Below are positions 55,352 through 64,000 of a DNA stretch of 64,000 bases, piece by piece. Under the pieces are notes generated by a model. The model was not told the DNA's origin, ran no database searches, and worked only from the letters and a program-made list of their open reading frames with translations. Made by a program: the position numbers and the translations under genes. Positions within the stretch are counted from its first letter, which is position 1. Every line of letters starts with the position of its first letter. The stretch is taken from contig NZ_SNXC01000011.1 of NCBI RefSeq assembly GCF_004362145.1, positions 50,438 to 114,437 of the forward strand, written 5' to 3'. The DNA is from Marinomonas balearica (GTDB lineage Bacteria > Pseudomonadota > Gammaproteobacteria > Pseudomonadales > Marinomonadaceae).

Positions 55352-56263
55352 TTAAAGCCCCATAAATAATGGAATTAACAAGGGAACCGAGAAGCTGAGA
55401 ATGAACCCACTTGCGATGCAGGTTGGTATCACTTCAATCCCGTGACATTTTCCTAATAGTGGCAAGGTAAAATCCATTGCCGTTGCTCCCGCGTAGCCCA
55501 CTGAAATGTGGCTATTCACTCGCGCCAAAAATGGAATCAGTATCAAAGCGACGATTTCACGGCCAATATCGAGTAAAAATGCCGTAGTGCCTAAGACCGG
55601 ATCACCAAGCCCAGTAATCAAGATCCCTGAAAGGCTGTACCAACCGAACCCTGATACTGCTGCAAGGCTATGATTCCATTGCAAATCCAGTAACCAACCG
55701 CCAATTAAACCGCCTATTAATGTCGTTCCAATTGAAACGAAGGCAATAATTGCACCATGCCGATTTAAGAACAGTTTTCGAAGCCGATGATTCCCTTGTC
55801 TTAATTGACACCCTACGAGCAAGAGCAGGAGGTAGAGTAACCAAGTGACGAATTCATCGACATTACTAAGCCAGTGTTTTAAATAAAATCCCAGAACGCC
55901 ACCAGCAACAACCCAAGCAAGCGTTATGCTGGCATCGATTAATGCATGTTTGGTTGCTGCTTTATTATCCACATCCAAATTAGTGCTGTGCCCGGCGTGC
56001 ATAAAATGACCGCTTATCCACAGAGCGGCTAACGGAATGAGCGTAATAAAGAAAAACAATACGCTGGCTTGGATTCCAGCAACAGCAACTTTAGCGGTAA
56101 GGTTGTCTAAGGCACCAATGCTGTAGCCTATAAAGCCTAAAATAAGGTAAGTCAGATAAGTTAGGCTTTTAGAAACGACATTCTGGCTTAGGAAGGGTAG
56201 GTTAAACCAAAAACCAAATAGAAGCGCAGCCAACAAAGGGCCAAGTGTGGATAGTATTGTCAT
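55352..56263 (-). CDS. lysO: Lysine exporter LysO family protein
   Basis: This is a 303-residue membrane protein with about eight helices, matching E. coli YbjE/LysO in length. The two domains begin with SIGALDNL-like and WYSLSGILITGLGDP segments; the latter carries the family's conserved charged pore residues. It exports L-lysine and thialysine in E. coli. It is convergent with fre and divergent from the MATE gene. I saw no lysine riboswitch before it. Confidence 0.85.
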   Translation of the reverse strand: MTILSTLGPLLAALLFGFWFNLPFLSQNVVSKSLTYLTYLILGFIGYSIGALDNLTAKVAVAGIQASVLFFFITLIPLAALWISGHFMHAGHSTNLDVDNKAATKHALIDASITLAWVVAGGVLGFYLKHWLSNVDEFVTWLLYLLLLLVGCQLRQGNHRLRKLFLNRHGAIIAFVSIGTTLIGGLIGGWLLDLQWNHSLAAVSGFGWYSLSGILITGLGDPVLGTTAFLLDIGREIVALILIPFLARVNSHISVGYAGATAMDFTLPLLGKCHGIEVIPTCIASGFILSFSVPLLIPLFMGL

Positions 56264-56520
56264 AATTTAGGTTTAACGATGAAATCCATCTCGAATAGTT
56301 CGTGGTTGTAGATAAATCGATGTATAAATCGAAAGAGTAGAGGGATTCTGTCAACCTTATCTGTAAAATGCAATTCGCGGTATTTTAGCCGCATTCTCTT
56401 CCTTTATTTTTGGCATTTTAGCGCTTTCGTCTTTATTGAGCCTAACGTAAGGTGTCTCGCGCACAGAAAGGGAAGTTCGATTTTCGTTAAATAAACATAA
56501 CAACCAACAGAGCAACGTTA

Positions 56521-57870
56521 GTGTTAAATAGCATTTCTAAAAAATATCCACATCTAGCCGAAGTACTTCACCTTTTGTTTCCCATGGTTCTAACCATGAC
56601 AATAGAGCTTTCTATTAGTGCGGTGGATACCATCATGCTAGGGCACTACGATGCGTTGCATCTTGCTGCCGTTGGATTGGCTGCAAGCCTTTGGATGCCA
56701 TTGGGATGTTTTTTAATGGGGATTACGTTCGGTTTGACGCCATTGATCACGCGACATTTACACGGTCGTCAAATCAAAATGGTGAACATCTACATGTCTC
56801 AAGCCGTAGGAGTTTCCTTAGTGTTTGGTGTGATTGCCGCACTGCTCACTGCTTTTGTCTTGCCTGAATTCGCTGCATTTTTAGCAAACGAGCCAGAAAC
56901 CCAAAGAGTTACCAAACAATATTTAGTGGTGATTGCTCCTGCGATCCCAATGCTTGCACTGATGACGGCGTATAAAAATTTATACGAAGCCGCCGGCAGG
57001 CCGAATCTGCCTTTAATTATCGCTACGTTAAGCTTGTTGATTAACGTTTCTCTAAATTATGTGTTTATCTATGGGCATTTTGGTTTTCCAGAAATGGGGG
57101 CAAAAGGAGCAGCCTTTGCTTCAGCGATCTCTTTGTATTTAGCGGTTGTCGTGTTCGTTATTTACGATCTGAAAATCAATCCATCTCCGCTGTTTGCTAA
57201 ATTAAAATGGCATTATGTTAAAAAGTTTAGGTTACTGCTAAAAGTGGGCGTACCTGCAGGGCTCGCTTTTGCCTTTGAATTAGGGCTTTTTTCTTCCATG
57301 ACGTGGCTCATCTCGGCATTTGGGGATGTAGCACTGGGTGCCGGCCAAGTTGTTATGTCTTATTCAACAACCTTGTTTACACCGCTTATGGCAATGAGTG
57401 CGGTGACCGCTATTGTGGTTGCGAAAGCGATTTCTAATGAAGGTATGGCGGGGGTGATGCGTCGAGTAAAACTCATTTTGGCGTTGGGAATTGGGTATTT
57501 CTGTATGTGCTTCGCGCTAACTCAAGCCTTTTATGAGTCGATCCCTTATATCTACTCAAATGATGTTGATGTTGCGACAATGACAGCGGGAATCTTACTC
57601 ATTTCGTCTTGTTATCAATTTCCCGATATCGTTCAAACGATCTTTACTGGCACGTTACGTGGTCTGAGAGATACCAGAACGCCGATGATCGCGTTTGGTA
57701 TGTCGTTGTTTGGTCTCAGTATCCCACTTGGCTATTGGTTATCCCACTATAGCCCTTGGGCAGAAACCTTAACGGTTCGAGGTTTCTACTTAGGCCTACT
57801 CGCAGGATTGAGCTTATTGGCATGTCTGCTTATTTGGCGATTTAGAGTCTTATATCGACGTTTAGCTTGA
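56521..57870 (+). CDS. MATE family efflux transporter
   Basis: This is a 449-residue inner-membrane protein with twelve helices in two halves, like NorM. The first half includes ELSISAVDTIMLGHYDALHLAAVG, with the conserved Asp of helix 1, and the second half mirrors it from about residue 240. It exports cationic compounds using Na+ or H+. The GTG start has a weak ribosome site. It stands alone and converges with cobQ. Confidence 0.9.
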   Translation: MLNSISKKYPHLAEVLHLLFPMVLTMTIELSISAVDTIMLGHYDALHLAAVGLAASLWMPLGCFLMGITFGLTPLITRHLHGRQIKMVNIYMSQAVGVSLVFGVIAALLTAFVLPEFAAFLANEPETQRVTKQYLVVIAPAIPMLALMTAYKNLYEAAGRPNLPLIIATLSLLINVSLNYVFIYGHFGFPEMGAKGAAFASAISLYLAVVVFVIYDLKINPSPLFAKLKWHYVKKFRLLLKVGVPAGLAFAFELGLFSSMTWLISAFGDVALGAGQVVMSYSTTLFTPLMAMSAVTAIVVAKAISNEGMAGVMRRVKLILALGIGYFCMCFALTQAFYESIPYIYSNDVDVATMTAGILLISSCYQFPDIVQTIFTGTLRGLRDTRTPMIAFGMSLFGLSIPLGYWLSHYSPWAETLTVRGFYLGLLAGLSLLACLLIWRFRVLYRRLA

Positions 57871-57907
57871 TCAAGCTAAACGTCGATAGGCGGTACAATT
57901 GAAGTGA

Positions 57908-59401
57908 TTAAGCTTGCGTTACAAATGCTTGGCAAGATTCAATAAGCTCATCAATGTTCATATGTTGCGCACAGCTATCAGCAAGTCGTTGTATTTCCTG
58001 TTCTCGAAAGGCTTGATAATCGAAGTGTTCCGTGTCGCTAGCGCCAGCCCACTTTAAAGTCGCTTCTAATGATTCAGGGTGGTCGAGCAAACCATGTAAA
58101 TAAGTGCCGATGATTTGTTTATCTGGTGAAATATAACCCTCATAAGACGACTCTAGCTGGATCAAAGGCTTGATGTCTTTGTGAAAGCTGGAAACACCCG
58201 AATGTATTTCATAGCCTTCTACGTGCGCAGCGGAACCATTATTGTCAGCCAGCCCTACAATCTTTCCTTTCTGTAATTTCAGCTGCTTTTCTTCTGCTAG
58301 CACGGTTTTCATCGGAATGAAGCCTAATCCAGTAGCAGAGCTATTGGTGGTTTTATTTTCTAAACCGAGCGGGTCTTCCAGTGTTTCTCCTAACATTTGA
58401 AACCCTCCACAAATCCCCAGTACTTTCCCGCCATAGCGTAAGTGACGATTAAGGTAACGTTCCCAACCTTGTTCTCTAAGAAAAGACAAATCCGTCTGAA
58501 CGCTTTTGCTTCCCGGCAAAATAACCAAATCGCAAGCGGGAATGGCTTCGTTTGCGCCAACAATCGTCACGTCGACATTTGGGTGCAAGCGCAATGCGTC
58601 CCAATCAGTATGATTACTGGTGCGTGGCAGAACCGGAACCACGACTTTTAGTCGAGTTTCTGTCTTTTTAAAGGTATTGTGAGCAACGGCATCCTCAGAT
58701 TCCAGATGAAAGCCTTGTAGATAAGGGAGCACTCCAATCACAGGCTTTCCGGTGCGCTCTTCCAACCAATCTAAACCGGATTGGAGTAGTGACTTGTCGC
58801 CTCTAAATCGGTTAATGACAAAGCCAATGACGCGCTTTTGCTCAGCTTGGCTTAATAGTTCAAGTGTGCCGACTAGGTGAGCAAAAACGCCGCCCTTGTC
58901 GATGTCAGCAATAATGATTACAGGGCAATCTACACTTTCTGCAAACCCCATATTAGCGATGTCTCGTGCTCGAAGGTTGATTTCAGCAGGGCTTCCTGCA
59001 CCTTCGATCAACATCACATCTTGGTCTTCTGCAAGTGAATAGTAGGACTCAAGCGCTGAGGCTTTCGCGATCGTTTTGTATTCGTGATAACCAACGGCGT
59101 TCATGTTGCCGATTGCTTTCCCTTGAATAATAACTTGTGCGCCTGTATCGGTATTTGGCTTAAGCAAGATAGGGTTCATGTGAACATTTGGTTCTAGGCC
59201 CGCCGCCTGAGCTTGAACAGCTTGAGCTCGTCCTATTTCATGCCCTTCTGGCGTTACCGCGCTGTTAAGAGCCATATTTTGAGGTTTGAATGGTGCTACT
59301 TTGAGCCCTCTTTGCTTCATAATTCGGCATAACGCCGTGACCAATGTGCTTTTACCTGCATCGGACGTAGTGCCTTGTACCATCAAACTTAACGTTGTCA
59401 T
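57908..59401 (-). CDS. cobQ: Cobyric acid synthase
   Basis: This is a 497-residue CobQ that amidates four carboxyl groups of adenosylcobyrinic a,c-diamide. The N-terminal P-loop [14 protein letters not shown] and the C-terminal class I glutaminase parts [13 protein letters not shown] (Cys) and [11 protein letters not shown] (His) are visible. It is divergent from cbiB, 87 bases apart, so they likely share regulatory DNA. No cobalamin riboswitch fits in that space. Confidence 0.94.
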   Translation of the reverse strand: MTTLSLMVQGTTSDAGKSTLVTALCRIMKQRGLKVAPFKPQNMALNSAVTPEGHEIGRAQAVQAQAAGLEPNVHMNPILLKPNTDTGAQVIIQGKAIGNMNAVGYHEYKTIAKASALESYYSLAEDQDVMLIEGAGSPAEINLRARDIANMGFAESVDCPVIIIADIDKGGVFAHLVGTLELLSQAEQKRVIGFVINRFRGDKSLLQSGLDWLEERTGKPVIGVLPYLQGFHLESEDAVAHNTFKKTETRLKVVVPVLPRTSNHTDWDALRLHPNVDVTIVGANEAIPACDLVILPGSKSVQTDLSFLREQGWERYLNRHLRYGGKVLGICGGFQMLGETLEDPLGLENKTTNSSATGLGFIPMKTVLAEEKQLKLQKGKIVGLADNNGSAAHVEGYEIHSGVSSFHKDIKPLIQLESSYEGYISPDKQIIGTYLHGLLDHPESLEATLKWAGASDTEHFDYQAFREQEIQRLADSCAQHMNIDELIESCQAFVTQA

Positions 59402-59488
59402 GTATTGTGTTCACTTAAATTGCTCAAATCAGTGTTAGAATTCTAACCTTGTTTTGCCTGAATTAGAGTGAATTTTTACCCTTTTATT

Positions 59489-60430
59489 ATGATAGATTTT
59501 CTTGTGTCTCATTTTTCTGAAACGGCGTTTGTCGTTGTTGCCGCTTTGGTCTTAGATCGAATGATCGGAGAACCCAAAAATTGGCATCCACTCATTTGGT
59601 TTGGGCAGTGGGTTGATGCGTGTAAAAAACGCTTTCAACTGCCATTAGAAAACGGTGTATTTCACCAGCGGTTTATGGGCGTTGTCGCGTGGTTCGCTGC
59701 AGTTATCCCATGGGCTCTAATTTGCGTATTGATGGTAGGTGCATTGCCAAGTTGGATAAATACATTGCTGTCTATCTTAGTACTGTATTTTTGTGTTGGC
59801 TGGCAGAGCTTACGAGAGCATACACAGGCGATTTTAACCCCGCTTGAGGAAGGTAACATAGTGATTGCGCGGGAAGCCGTGAGTCGAATTGTTAGTCGTG
59901 ATACTGCTGCGCTCGACGAATCCGAAACCGCCAAAGCTGGGATTGAATCGGTTCTTGAAAATGGTGCGGACGCGATCTTTGCGCCGATTTTTTGGTTTTT
60001 GCTGTTCGGCCCTGTTGGAGCGTTGGTGTATCGACTAAGCAATACATTGGATGCAATGTGGGGATACAAGAATTCAGAATTTCTTCAATTTGGTTGGTGC
60101 GCGGCACGAATCGATGATGTTATGAATTACATTCCAGCCCGACTCGTTGTGTTCACTTATGCAATTTGTGGTGAATGGGAACCTGCCACACGCTGCGCCA
60201 GACAACAATCTCATACATGGAAAAGCCCAAATGCAGGTCCTGTTATGGCTGCAGGAGCGGGCGCTTTGGGCGTAGAGCTAGGGGGAGAGGCGCCGTATTT
60301 TGGGAAACTAGAACACCGACCTGTTCTTGGTGAAGGGTTACCGCCTACACCGCATCATTTAAAAGAATCCATTAAATTAATCGATAAAGGGGTCTATCTT
60401 TGGGGAGTGGTAATTTGCATTTTGATCTAA
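59489..60430 (+). CDS. cbiB: Adenosylcobinamide-phosphate synthase (CbiB/CobD)
   Basis: This is a 313-residue inner-membrane enzyme with several helices. The family marks are LDRMIGEPKNWHPLIWFG at the start and NGADAIFAPIFWFLLFGP plus SPNAGPVMAAGAGALGVELGG at the C-terminal side. It attaches aminopropanol phosphate to cobyric acid. I chose the ATG at 59489. A GTG at 59468 is possible, and neither has a strong ribosome site. It overlaps cobC by about 15 bases. Confidence 0.92.
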   Translation: MIDFLVSHFSETAFVVVAALVLDRMIGEPKNWHPLIWFGQWVDACKKRFQLPLENGVFHQRFMGVVAWFAAVIPWALICVLMVGALPSWINTLLSILVLYFCVGWQSLREHTQAILTPLEEGNIVIAREAVSRIVSRDTAALDESETAKAGIESVLENGADAIFAPIFWFLLFGPVGALVYRLSNTLDAMWGYKNSEFLQFGWCAARIDDVMNYIPARLVVFTYAICGEWEPATRCARQQSHTWKSPNAGPVMAAGAGALGVELGGEAPYFGKLEHRPVLGEGLPPTPHHLKESIKLIDKGVYLWGVVICILI

Positions 60431-61515
60431 CCCCGCTAAAACACGGCGGAGATTTAAAAAGGTGGTCTCGTCTTACAAATGGCGTGGCGGATGATTGGTT
60501 AGATTTGTCTTCAGCGTGCAATCGAGAACCGTGGCCGATCCCCAATATACCGAACGAAGAATGGCATGAACTGCCTGATCAAAATGTGCTTTATAAAGCC
60601 GCGAGTGAGTACTTTAAGGTAAAGCCGATTGCAATTGGGTCAGGCAGCCAACAGTTTATTGAAGTGCTTCCCGTGCTTTTTTCTGCCAACACAACGATCA
60701 AAGAAAATGCTCGGAAAATCGTTAAAGTGCCTAAAATAGGTTACAAAGAGCATGCATTCGCGTGGAAAAAGTGGGGGTTTTCGGTTCAAAGTTATGAACA
60801 TCTTGATGAATTAATCGATTCGACATGGTTTACCGCTGTTGTTGTAAATCCAAATAACCCAACGGCTGAGATGGCGAGTGTTAGTACGTTGGAAAAGCTA
60901 CTAATTCAAGTACGCAGCACATCGAACAACCCAATTGATGGACTGGAAGCGCGGCACCTTGTGGTGGACGAAGCGTTTATGGATGCGACGCCTGAATATA
61001 GTTTGCTGACTAATCACATTGAAGACATCGCATTGGGGAACGTTTGGGTTATGCGGTCTGTTGGAAAGTTTTTTGGTTTACCGGGAGCCCGTGTTGGATT
61101 TTTGTTTGCTGCTCACGAATACGCAAATAGTATCAACAACCTCATCGGCCCTTGGGCGGTCGCAACGCCTGCTCTTTATCTTGTTGCCAAAGCGCTGAGA
61201 GATTCAAAGTGGCAAACGTGTGCTAGAGAGGCTTTGTCTATCAGGCATCAGCATTTTTGGCAGATTATTCGACCGAAACTGAATACCGTGTTTGATTCCC
61301 AAGCTGTTAGATCAAATGCGTTGTTTTATACATGGCAGCTTGATACAGAGGAAGAAACTGAGCAGGCTTTTGACTGGTTACACCGTGTCGGAATACATGT
61401 TCGTCGAGGTGAATGTTGGATTCGCGTTGCGTTACCCGCAATGGCGGAAATGGATCAACTTGATAAAGGTTTGATTCGATTAATTCGCGGTGATGGCTTA
61501 AAGGATCTTTCATGA
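60415..61515 (+). CDS. cobC: L-threonine-O-3-phosphate decarboxylase
   Basis: This is a 366-residue PLP-dependent fold-type I enzyme that makes aminopropanol phosphate for the cobalamin loop. The cofactor lysine is in MRSVGKFFGLPGARVGF, and VVDEAFMDA carries the Asp. I chose the TTG start at 60415, since GGGGAG lies seven bases upstream, inside the end of cbiB; a TTG at 60400 is an alternative. Its stop overlaps cobU (ATGA). Confidence 0.9.
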   Translation: MHFDLTPLKHGGDLKRWSRLTNGVADDWLDLSSACNREPWPIPNIPNEEWHELPDQNVLYKAASEYFKVKPIAIGSGSQQFIEVLPVLFSANTTIKENARKIVKVPKIGYKEHAFAWKKWGFSVQSYEHLDELIDSTWFTAVVVNPNNPTAEMASVSTLEKLLIQVRSTSNNPIDGLEARHLVVDEAFMDATPEYSLLTNHIEDIALGNVWVMRSVGKFFGLPGARVGFLFAAHEYANSINNLIGPWAVATPALYLVAKALRDSKWQTCAREALSIRHQHFWQIIRPKLNTVFDSQAVRSNALFYTWQLDTEEETEQAFDWLHRVGIHVRRGECWIRVALPAMAEMDQLDKGLIRLIRGDGLKDLS

Positions 61516-62063
61516 AACACTTTGTACTGGGCGGGGTTCGCAGCGGGAAAAGCGCTTACGCGGAAAACTGGGCGACACTACGAGAAGGAAACGTTACTTA
61601 TATAGCGACAACCAAACTGTGGACGGATGACGATGGAAACGTGCTGGATGAAGGCCTACTCGAACGGGTTGAGCTGCACAAACAAAGAAGGCCCACGAGC
61701 TGGCAGCTGATTGAAGAGCCCTTAGAGTTGGCGGTAACACTTCAAGAGGTTGCGGATCAATATCGAGGCACGCCACACACCGTCATTGTTGAATGTTGTG
61801 CATTGTGGATAACAAACCTTCTTTGTGACGAGCCAAGAAAAGACATTAAGCAATACAAGAACGCATTGCTTGAGGTTCTTTTATCGGTTGATTGTGACGT
61901 TGTTCTTGTTTCTGCTGAAGTGGGCTTGGGGATTATGCCGATGAATAAACTCGCACGTGAATTTTCAGATGAACTTGGTTCACTTAATCAAGAGATTGCG
62001 CAAAAATGTGACAAAGTCACGTTTGTGTCAGCAGGTCTGCCTTTATCATTAAAAGGCGAGTGA
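61512..62063 (+). CDS. cobU: Adenosylcobinamide kinase / guanylyltransferase
   Basis: This is a 183-residue CobU/CobP. The P-loop is GGVRSGKSAYAE, and the GMP-accepting His lies in ERVELHKQRRP. It phosphorylates adenosylcobinamide and adds GMP. It overlaps cobC by four bases. cobS and cobT, which follow in many cob clusters, are not here. Confidence 0.93.
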   Translation: MKHFVLGGVRSGKSAYAENWATLREGNVTYIATTKLWTDDDGNVLDEGLLERVELHKQRRPTSWQLIEEPLELAVTLQEVADQYRGTPHTVIVECCALWITNLLCDEPRKDIKQYKNALLEVLLSVDCDVVLVSAEVGLGIMPMNKLAREFSDELGSLNQEIAQKCDKVTFVSAGLPLSLKGE

Positions 62064-62242
62064 AACTTTTTTTCTCTGTGTCATGCAATTTTGATCAAAC
62101 TCGACTAAAATGCGCTGCAATTTAAAGTTTGACTACATGGTTAAATATTATTGAGTGATTTTTAACCACTGTTTATTTCTAAGATTCCCCATTGAGTTCC
62201 GCTCTTGAGGGTGTAACGAAGTTAAAATTGCAGGAGCCAGCT

Positions 62243-62740
62243 ATGAACCCATATTCGAAAGACTTTCCCGTTTCCTGGGAGGAACTACATCGTAATGCCC
62301 GCGCATTGTCTTGGAGATTGCTTGAACAAGGACCGTGGAAAGGCATTATCGCGATTACCCGAGGCGGATTAGTCCCCGCAGCAATTTTGTGCCGTGAAAT
62401 GGACATCCGTTTGATTGATACCATTTGTGTCGTAAGCTACGGATCGGAAAGTAAGGGAGATGCGGCAATGAAGCAAGGTGACCTTAACGTATTAAAAGGC
62501 GTAGAAGGTGACGGCGAAGGCTTCATTCTTGTTGATGATCTTGTTGATACAGGCCGCACTGCGCAAAAAGTTCGCGATATGTTGCCAAAAGCACATTTCG
62601 CAACGATATACGCTAAGCCAGCTGGCAAACCGCTTGTAGATACCTTTATTACTGAAGTCAGTCAGGACACATGGATTCGCTTCCCATGGGATATGGAATA
62701 CACCTTTTCTACACCGATTGCGGATCGTCATAGTCGTTAA
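62243..62740 (+). CDS. gpt: Xanthine-guanine phosphoribosyltransferase
   Basis: This is a 165-residue purine salvage enzyme. The PRPP-binding loop [18 protein letters not shown] and substrate segment [17 protein letters not shown] [10 protein letters not shown] are visible, with the C-terminal WIRFPWDME. The ATG at 62243 is preceded by CAGGAG. It stands alone. Confidence 0.94.
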   Translation: MNPYSKDFPVSWEELHRNARALSWRLLEQGPWKGIIAITRGGLVPAAILCREMDIRLIDTICVVSYGSESKGDAAMKQGDLNVLKGVEGDGEGFILVDDLVDTGRTAQKVRDMLPKAHFATIYAKPAGKPLVDTFITEVSQDTWIRFPWDMEYTFSTPIADRHSR

Positions 62741-63061
62741 TTTTTGTAAATCTCTTTGAATGTCGTAGAATAGTTTCGCTAAACTGACTAATAGATGATG
62801 GAAGCAGTTGCTCTGCTTCTGTCTTTGAGATTGTTTCATCCAGAGAGATAGGACTAAACAAATTTCAAAGATGTAAGTGATAGTTTGTTGTATTGTCATG
62901 CCGTTACGATAGGATCATAGTGACAGAGTGGAGCTAGCGGCTGATAAAAGAGTGCAACGTTATAGCAAGATATGGAGCGAAATCTTTGTGTCTTAGCTTG
63001 GTCAATTAGTACAGGGTACTCGATTAACGGTCATTCACTGAGATTCTATAAAGGAAATACT
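62741..63061. other. Intergenic region after gpt
   Basis: These 321 bases contain the hairpin GAAGCAG-TTGCT-CTGCTTC at 62801-62819, without a T-run. The open frame continuing upstream from the DUF2914 gene is not convincing. I see no RNA gene. Confidence 0.45.
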
Positions 63062-63472
63062 ATGAGACATTCTTTCCAGCGAGCATGTGTATATTTTGTA
63101 CTCGTTTTCATTGCAGTCGGGTCAAAAGCATGGGCGGAAGGGTATGTCGCACGAGCTCAATTCTCTTCTGATGTTGTAGAAAGAGAGCCGATTGATGACA
63201 TTGGTAATGTTATCAAGGTTGAATACGGCGAAATTCAGCGCGTGTATTTTTTTACCGATTTACGTGATATGAAAGGTAACCAAGTTATCCATCGTTGGCT
63301 ATTAGATGGCGATGTACAAGCTGAAATTCCCTTTGATATTGGTGGCGATCGTTGGCGTGTCTGGTCGAGTAAAAAACTCATGCCCGGTTTTGATGGCACT
63401 TGGGCCGTTGAAGTCGTCAAAGACGGTAATATTGTCGACCGTTATTCATTCGATTATGTAGACGAGTATTAA
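63062..63472 (+). CDS. Exported DUF2914 protein
   Basis: This is a 136-residue protein with a signal peptide ending near SKAWA (residue 22). The mature domain shows the DUF2914 pattern: a REPID-like segment, IQRVYFFTDL, then VIHRWLLDG and GDRWRVWSSKKLMPGFDGTW. The family is often attached to membrane or exported proteins; its function is unknown. The ATG follows AAAGGAAA. The next gene starts three bases after its stop. Confidence 0.8.
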   Translation: MRHSFQRACVYFVLVFIAVGSKAWAEGYVARAQFSSDVVEREPIDDIGNVIKVEYGEIQRVYFFTDLRDMKGNQVIHRWLLDGDVQAEIPFDIGGDRWRVWSSKKLMPGFDGTWAVEVVKDGNIVDRYSFDYVDEY

Positions 63473-63475
63473 CCT

Positions 63476-63808
63476 ATGTTCCACATTCGGGCACGAGGTT
63501 TGCCATTTGAAGACCTTGAATTCCTATCGGAACGTCTTATTCGTCAACTAGCTGATATTACCAAAATTTCGGCGTCTGCACTTTCCTTAGAATATGAAAA
63601 GTCCATCTATCTTGGTGTGGCGGGCGCATCTTCTAGCTTTCCTTACTTTGAAATATCATGGGTCAACACTGATCATGACTTAAAGCCTACGATTGCAGCT
63701 TCGATTGAAGAACTTGTTAGAACGGTTGTTGAGCCTCAGCAAGAAATCGTTGTTGTCTTCCACGAAATTGATCCGCAAAATTACTTCAAAAATGGAAAGC
63801 ACGTTTGA
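63476..63808 (+). CDS. DUF1904 family protein
   Basis: This is a 110-residue cytoplasmic protein of tautomerase-like look: MFHIRARGLPFEDLEFLSERL, then strands with SFPYFEISW and IVVVFHEIDP. It fits the DUF1904 pattern, a family without known function. It is probably cotranslated with the DUF2914 gene. Confidence 0.7.
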   Translation: MFHIRARGLPFEDLEFLSERLIRQLADITKISASALSLEYEKSIYLGVAGASSSFPYFEISWVNTDHDLKPTIAASIEELVRTVVEPQQEIVVVFHEIDPQNYFKNGKHV

Positions 63809-64000
63809 TTTAATGCCTTCAAAATCTGCTGATTGATCTCTAAATCACATCTTTGTTCCAACGTTTCTGTGGCTGCTTTTGTAGATACTGTCTTTGTATT
63901 CAAATCATCTCTCAATTCATGTAAAGACAAAACTAACGTTGAAAGTCATAAACACTGCCCAGTTTTAATATTTGGGTAAGTTCATCCAGTGCCTTTCTGC
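63809..64000. other. Window-end region with possible 3' end of a minus-strand gene
   Basis: On the minus strand, 63998-63933 encodes about 21 codons ending in TAG (KALDELTQILKLGSVYDFQR). A second frame then reads on with protein-like content (LHELRDDLNTKTVSTK) to near the DUF1904 stop. This could be a gene with a frameshift or the tail of a gene beyond the window. I do not assign it. Confidence 0.25.

Noticed and set aside
56264..56520. Lysine riboswitch before lysO
   Set aside because: The region lacks the conserved aptamer helices; only ordinary promoter-like sequence is seen.
59402..59488. Cobalamin riboswitch between cobQ and cbiB
   Set aside because: The divergent space is only about 87 bases, too short for the aptamer, and lacks its conserved core.

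Overview
The window looks like chromosomal DNA of a marine gammaproteobacterium of the Oceanospirillales type, with Marinomonas-like organisms as my best guess. The grounds are gene order and protein character, not a search: hemB-ppk-ppx-rho, ubiE-ubiB-hisE-tatABC, a Mg-type HemB and moderate-to-low GC. Core housekeeping genes fill 32-64 kb. The first 32 kb is more accessory.

Layout. 1-3.5 kb: the 3' end of thiI, a palindromic repeat carrying a secondary insertion, a secreted subtilisin-like lipoprotein, and then a second, truncated copy of the thiI 3' end with its terminator. 3.6-7.5 kb: an acetyltransferase, a PhyH-type oxygenase, a LysR regulator, a signal-peptide leader overlapping a DsbA-fold oxidoreductase, and a DUF2059 protein. 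7.6-12.7 kb (minus strand): a membrane-anchored glutamate-synthase-like flavoprotein, then a leucine-rich-repeat protein with a C-terminal NEL E3 ubiquitin ligase domain encoded directly after a CesT-type secretion chaperone, then a dienelactone hydrolase. 13-19 kb: a glutaredoxin-like protein, DUF2937, an EamA transporter, an aldo/keto reductase, an MFS transporter and the ABC-F ATPase YbiT.

19.1-31.7 kb is a compact catabolic island. It has a LysR regulator, a DUF1028 hydrolase, a Rid protein lacking the usual arginine, a flavin monooxygenase, an aldehyde dehydrogenase, a class III aminotransferase, an M20 deacylase, a GMC oxidoreductase and a complete NitT/TauT-type ABC transporter. Together these look like uptake and stepwise breakdown of one nitrogenous compound that I cannot name.

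32-64 kb: DUF2306, typA, dtd, an ornithine cyclodeaminase-family protein, the tatCBA-hisE-ubiB-ubiE run, a GGDEF cyclase, dsbA, engB, hslO, yheS, hemB, ppk1, ppx, rho, fre, lysO, a MATE exporter, a cobalamin late-step cluster (cobQ divergent from cbiB-cobC-cobU), gpt, DUF2914 and DUF1904. Several genes usual at these conserved loci (ubiJ, hisI, trxA, ubiD) are absent from their expected slots.

The most striking item is the chaperone plus NEL-ligase effector pair, which points to delivery of a ubiquitin ligase into eukaryotic cells. No secretion apparatus is visible in the window. I saw no tRNA, rRNA, CRISPR array or intact transposase.
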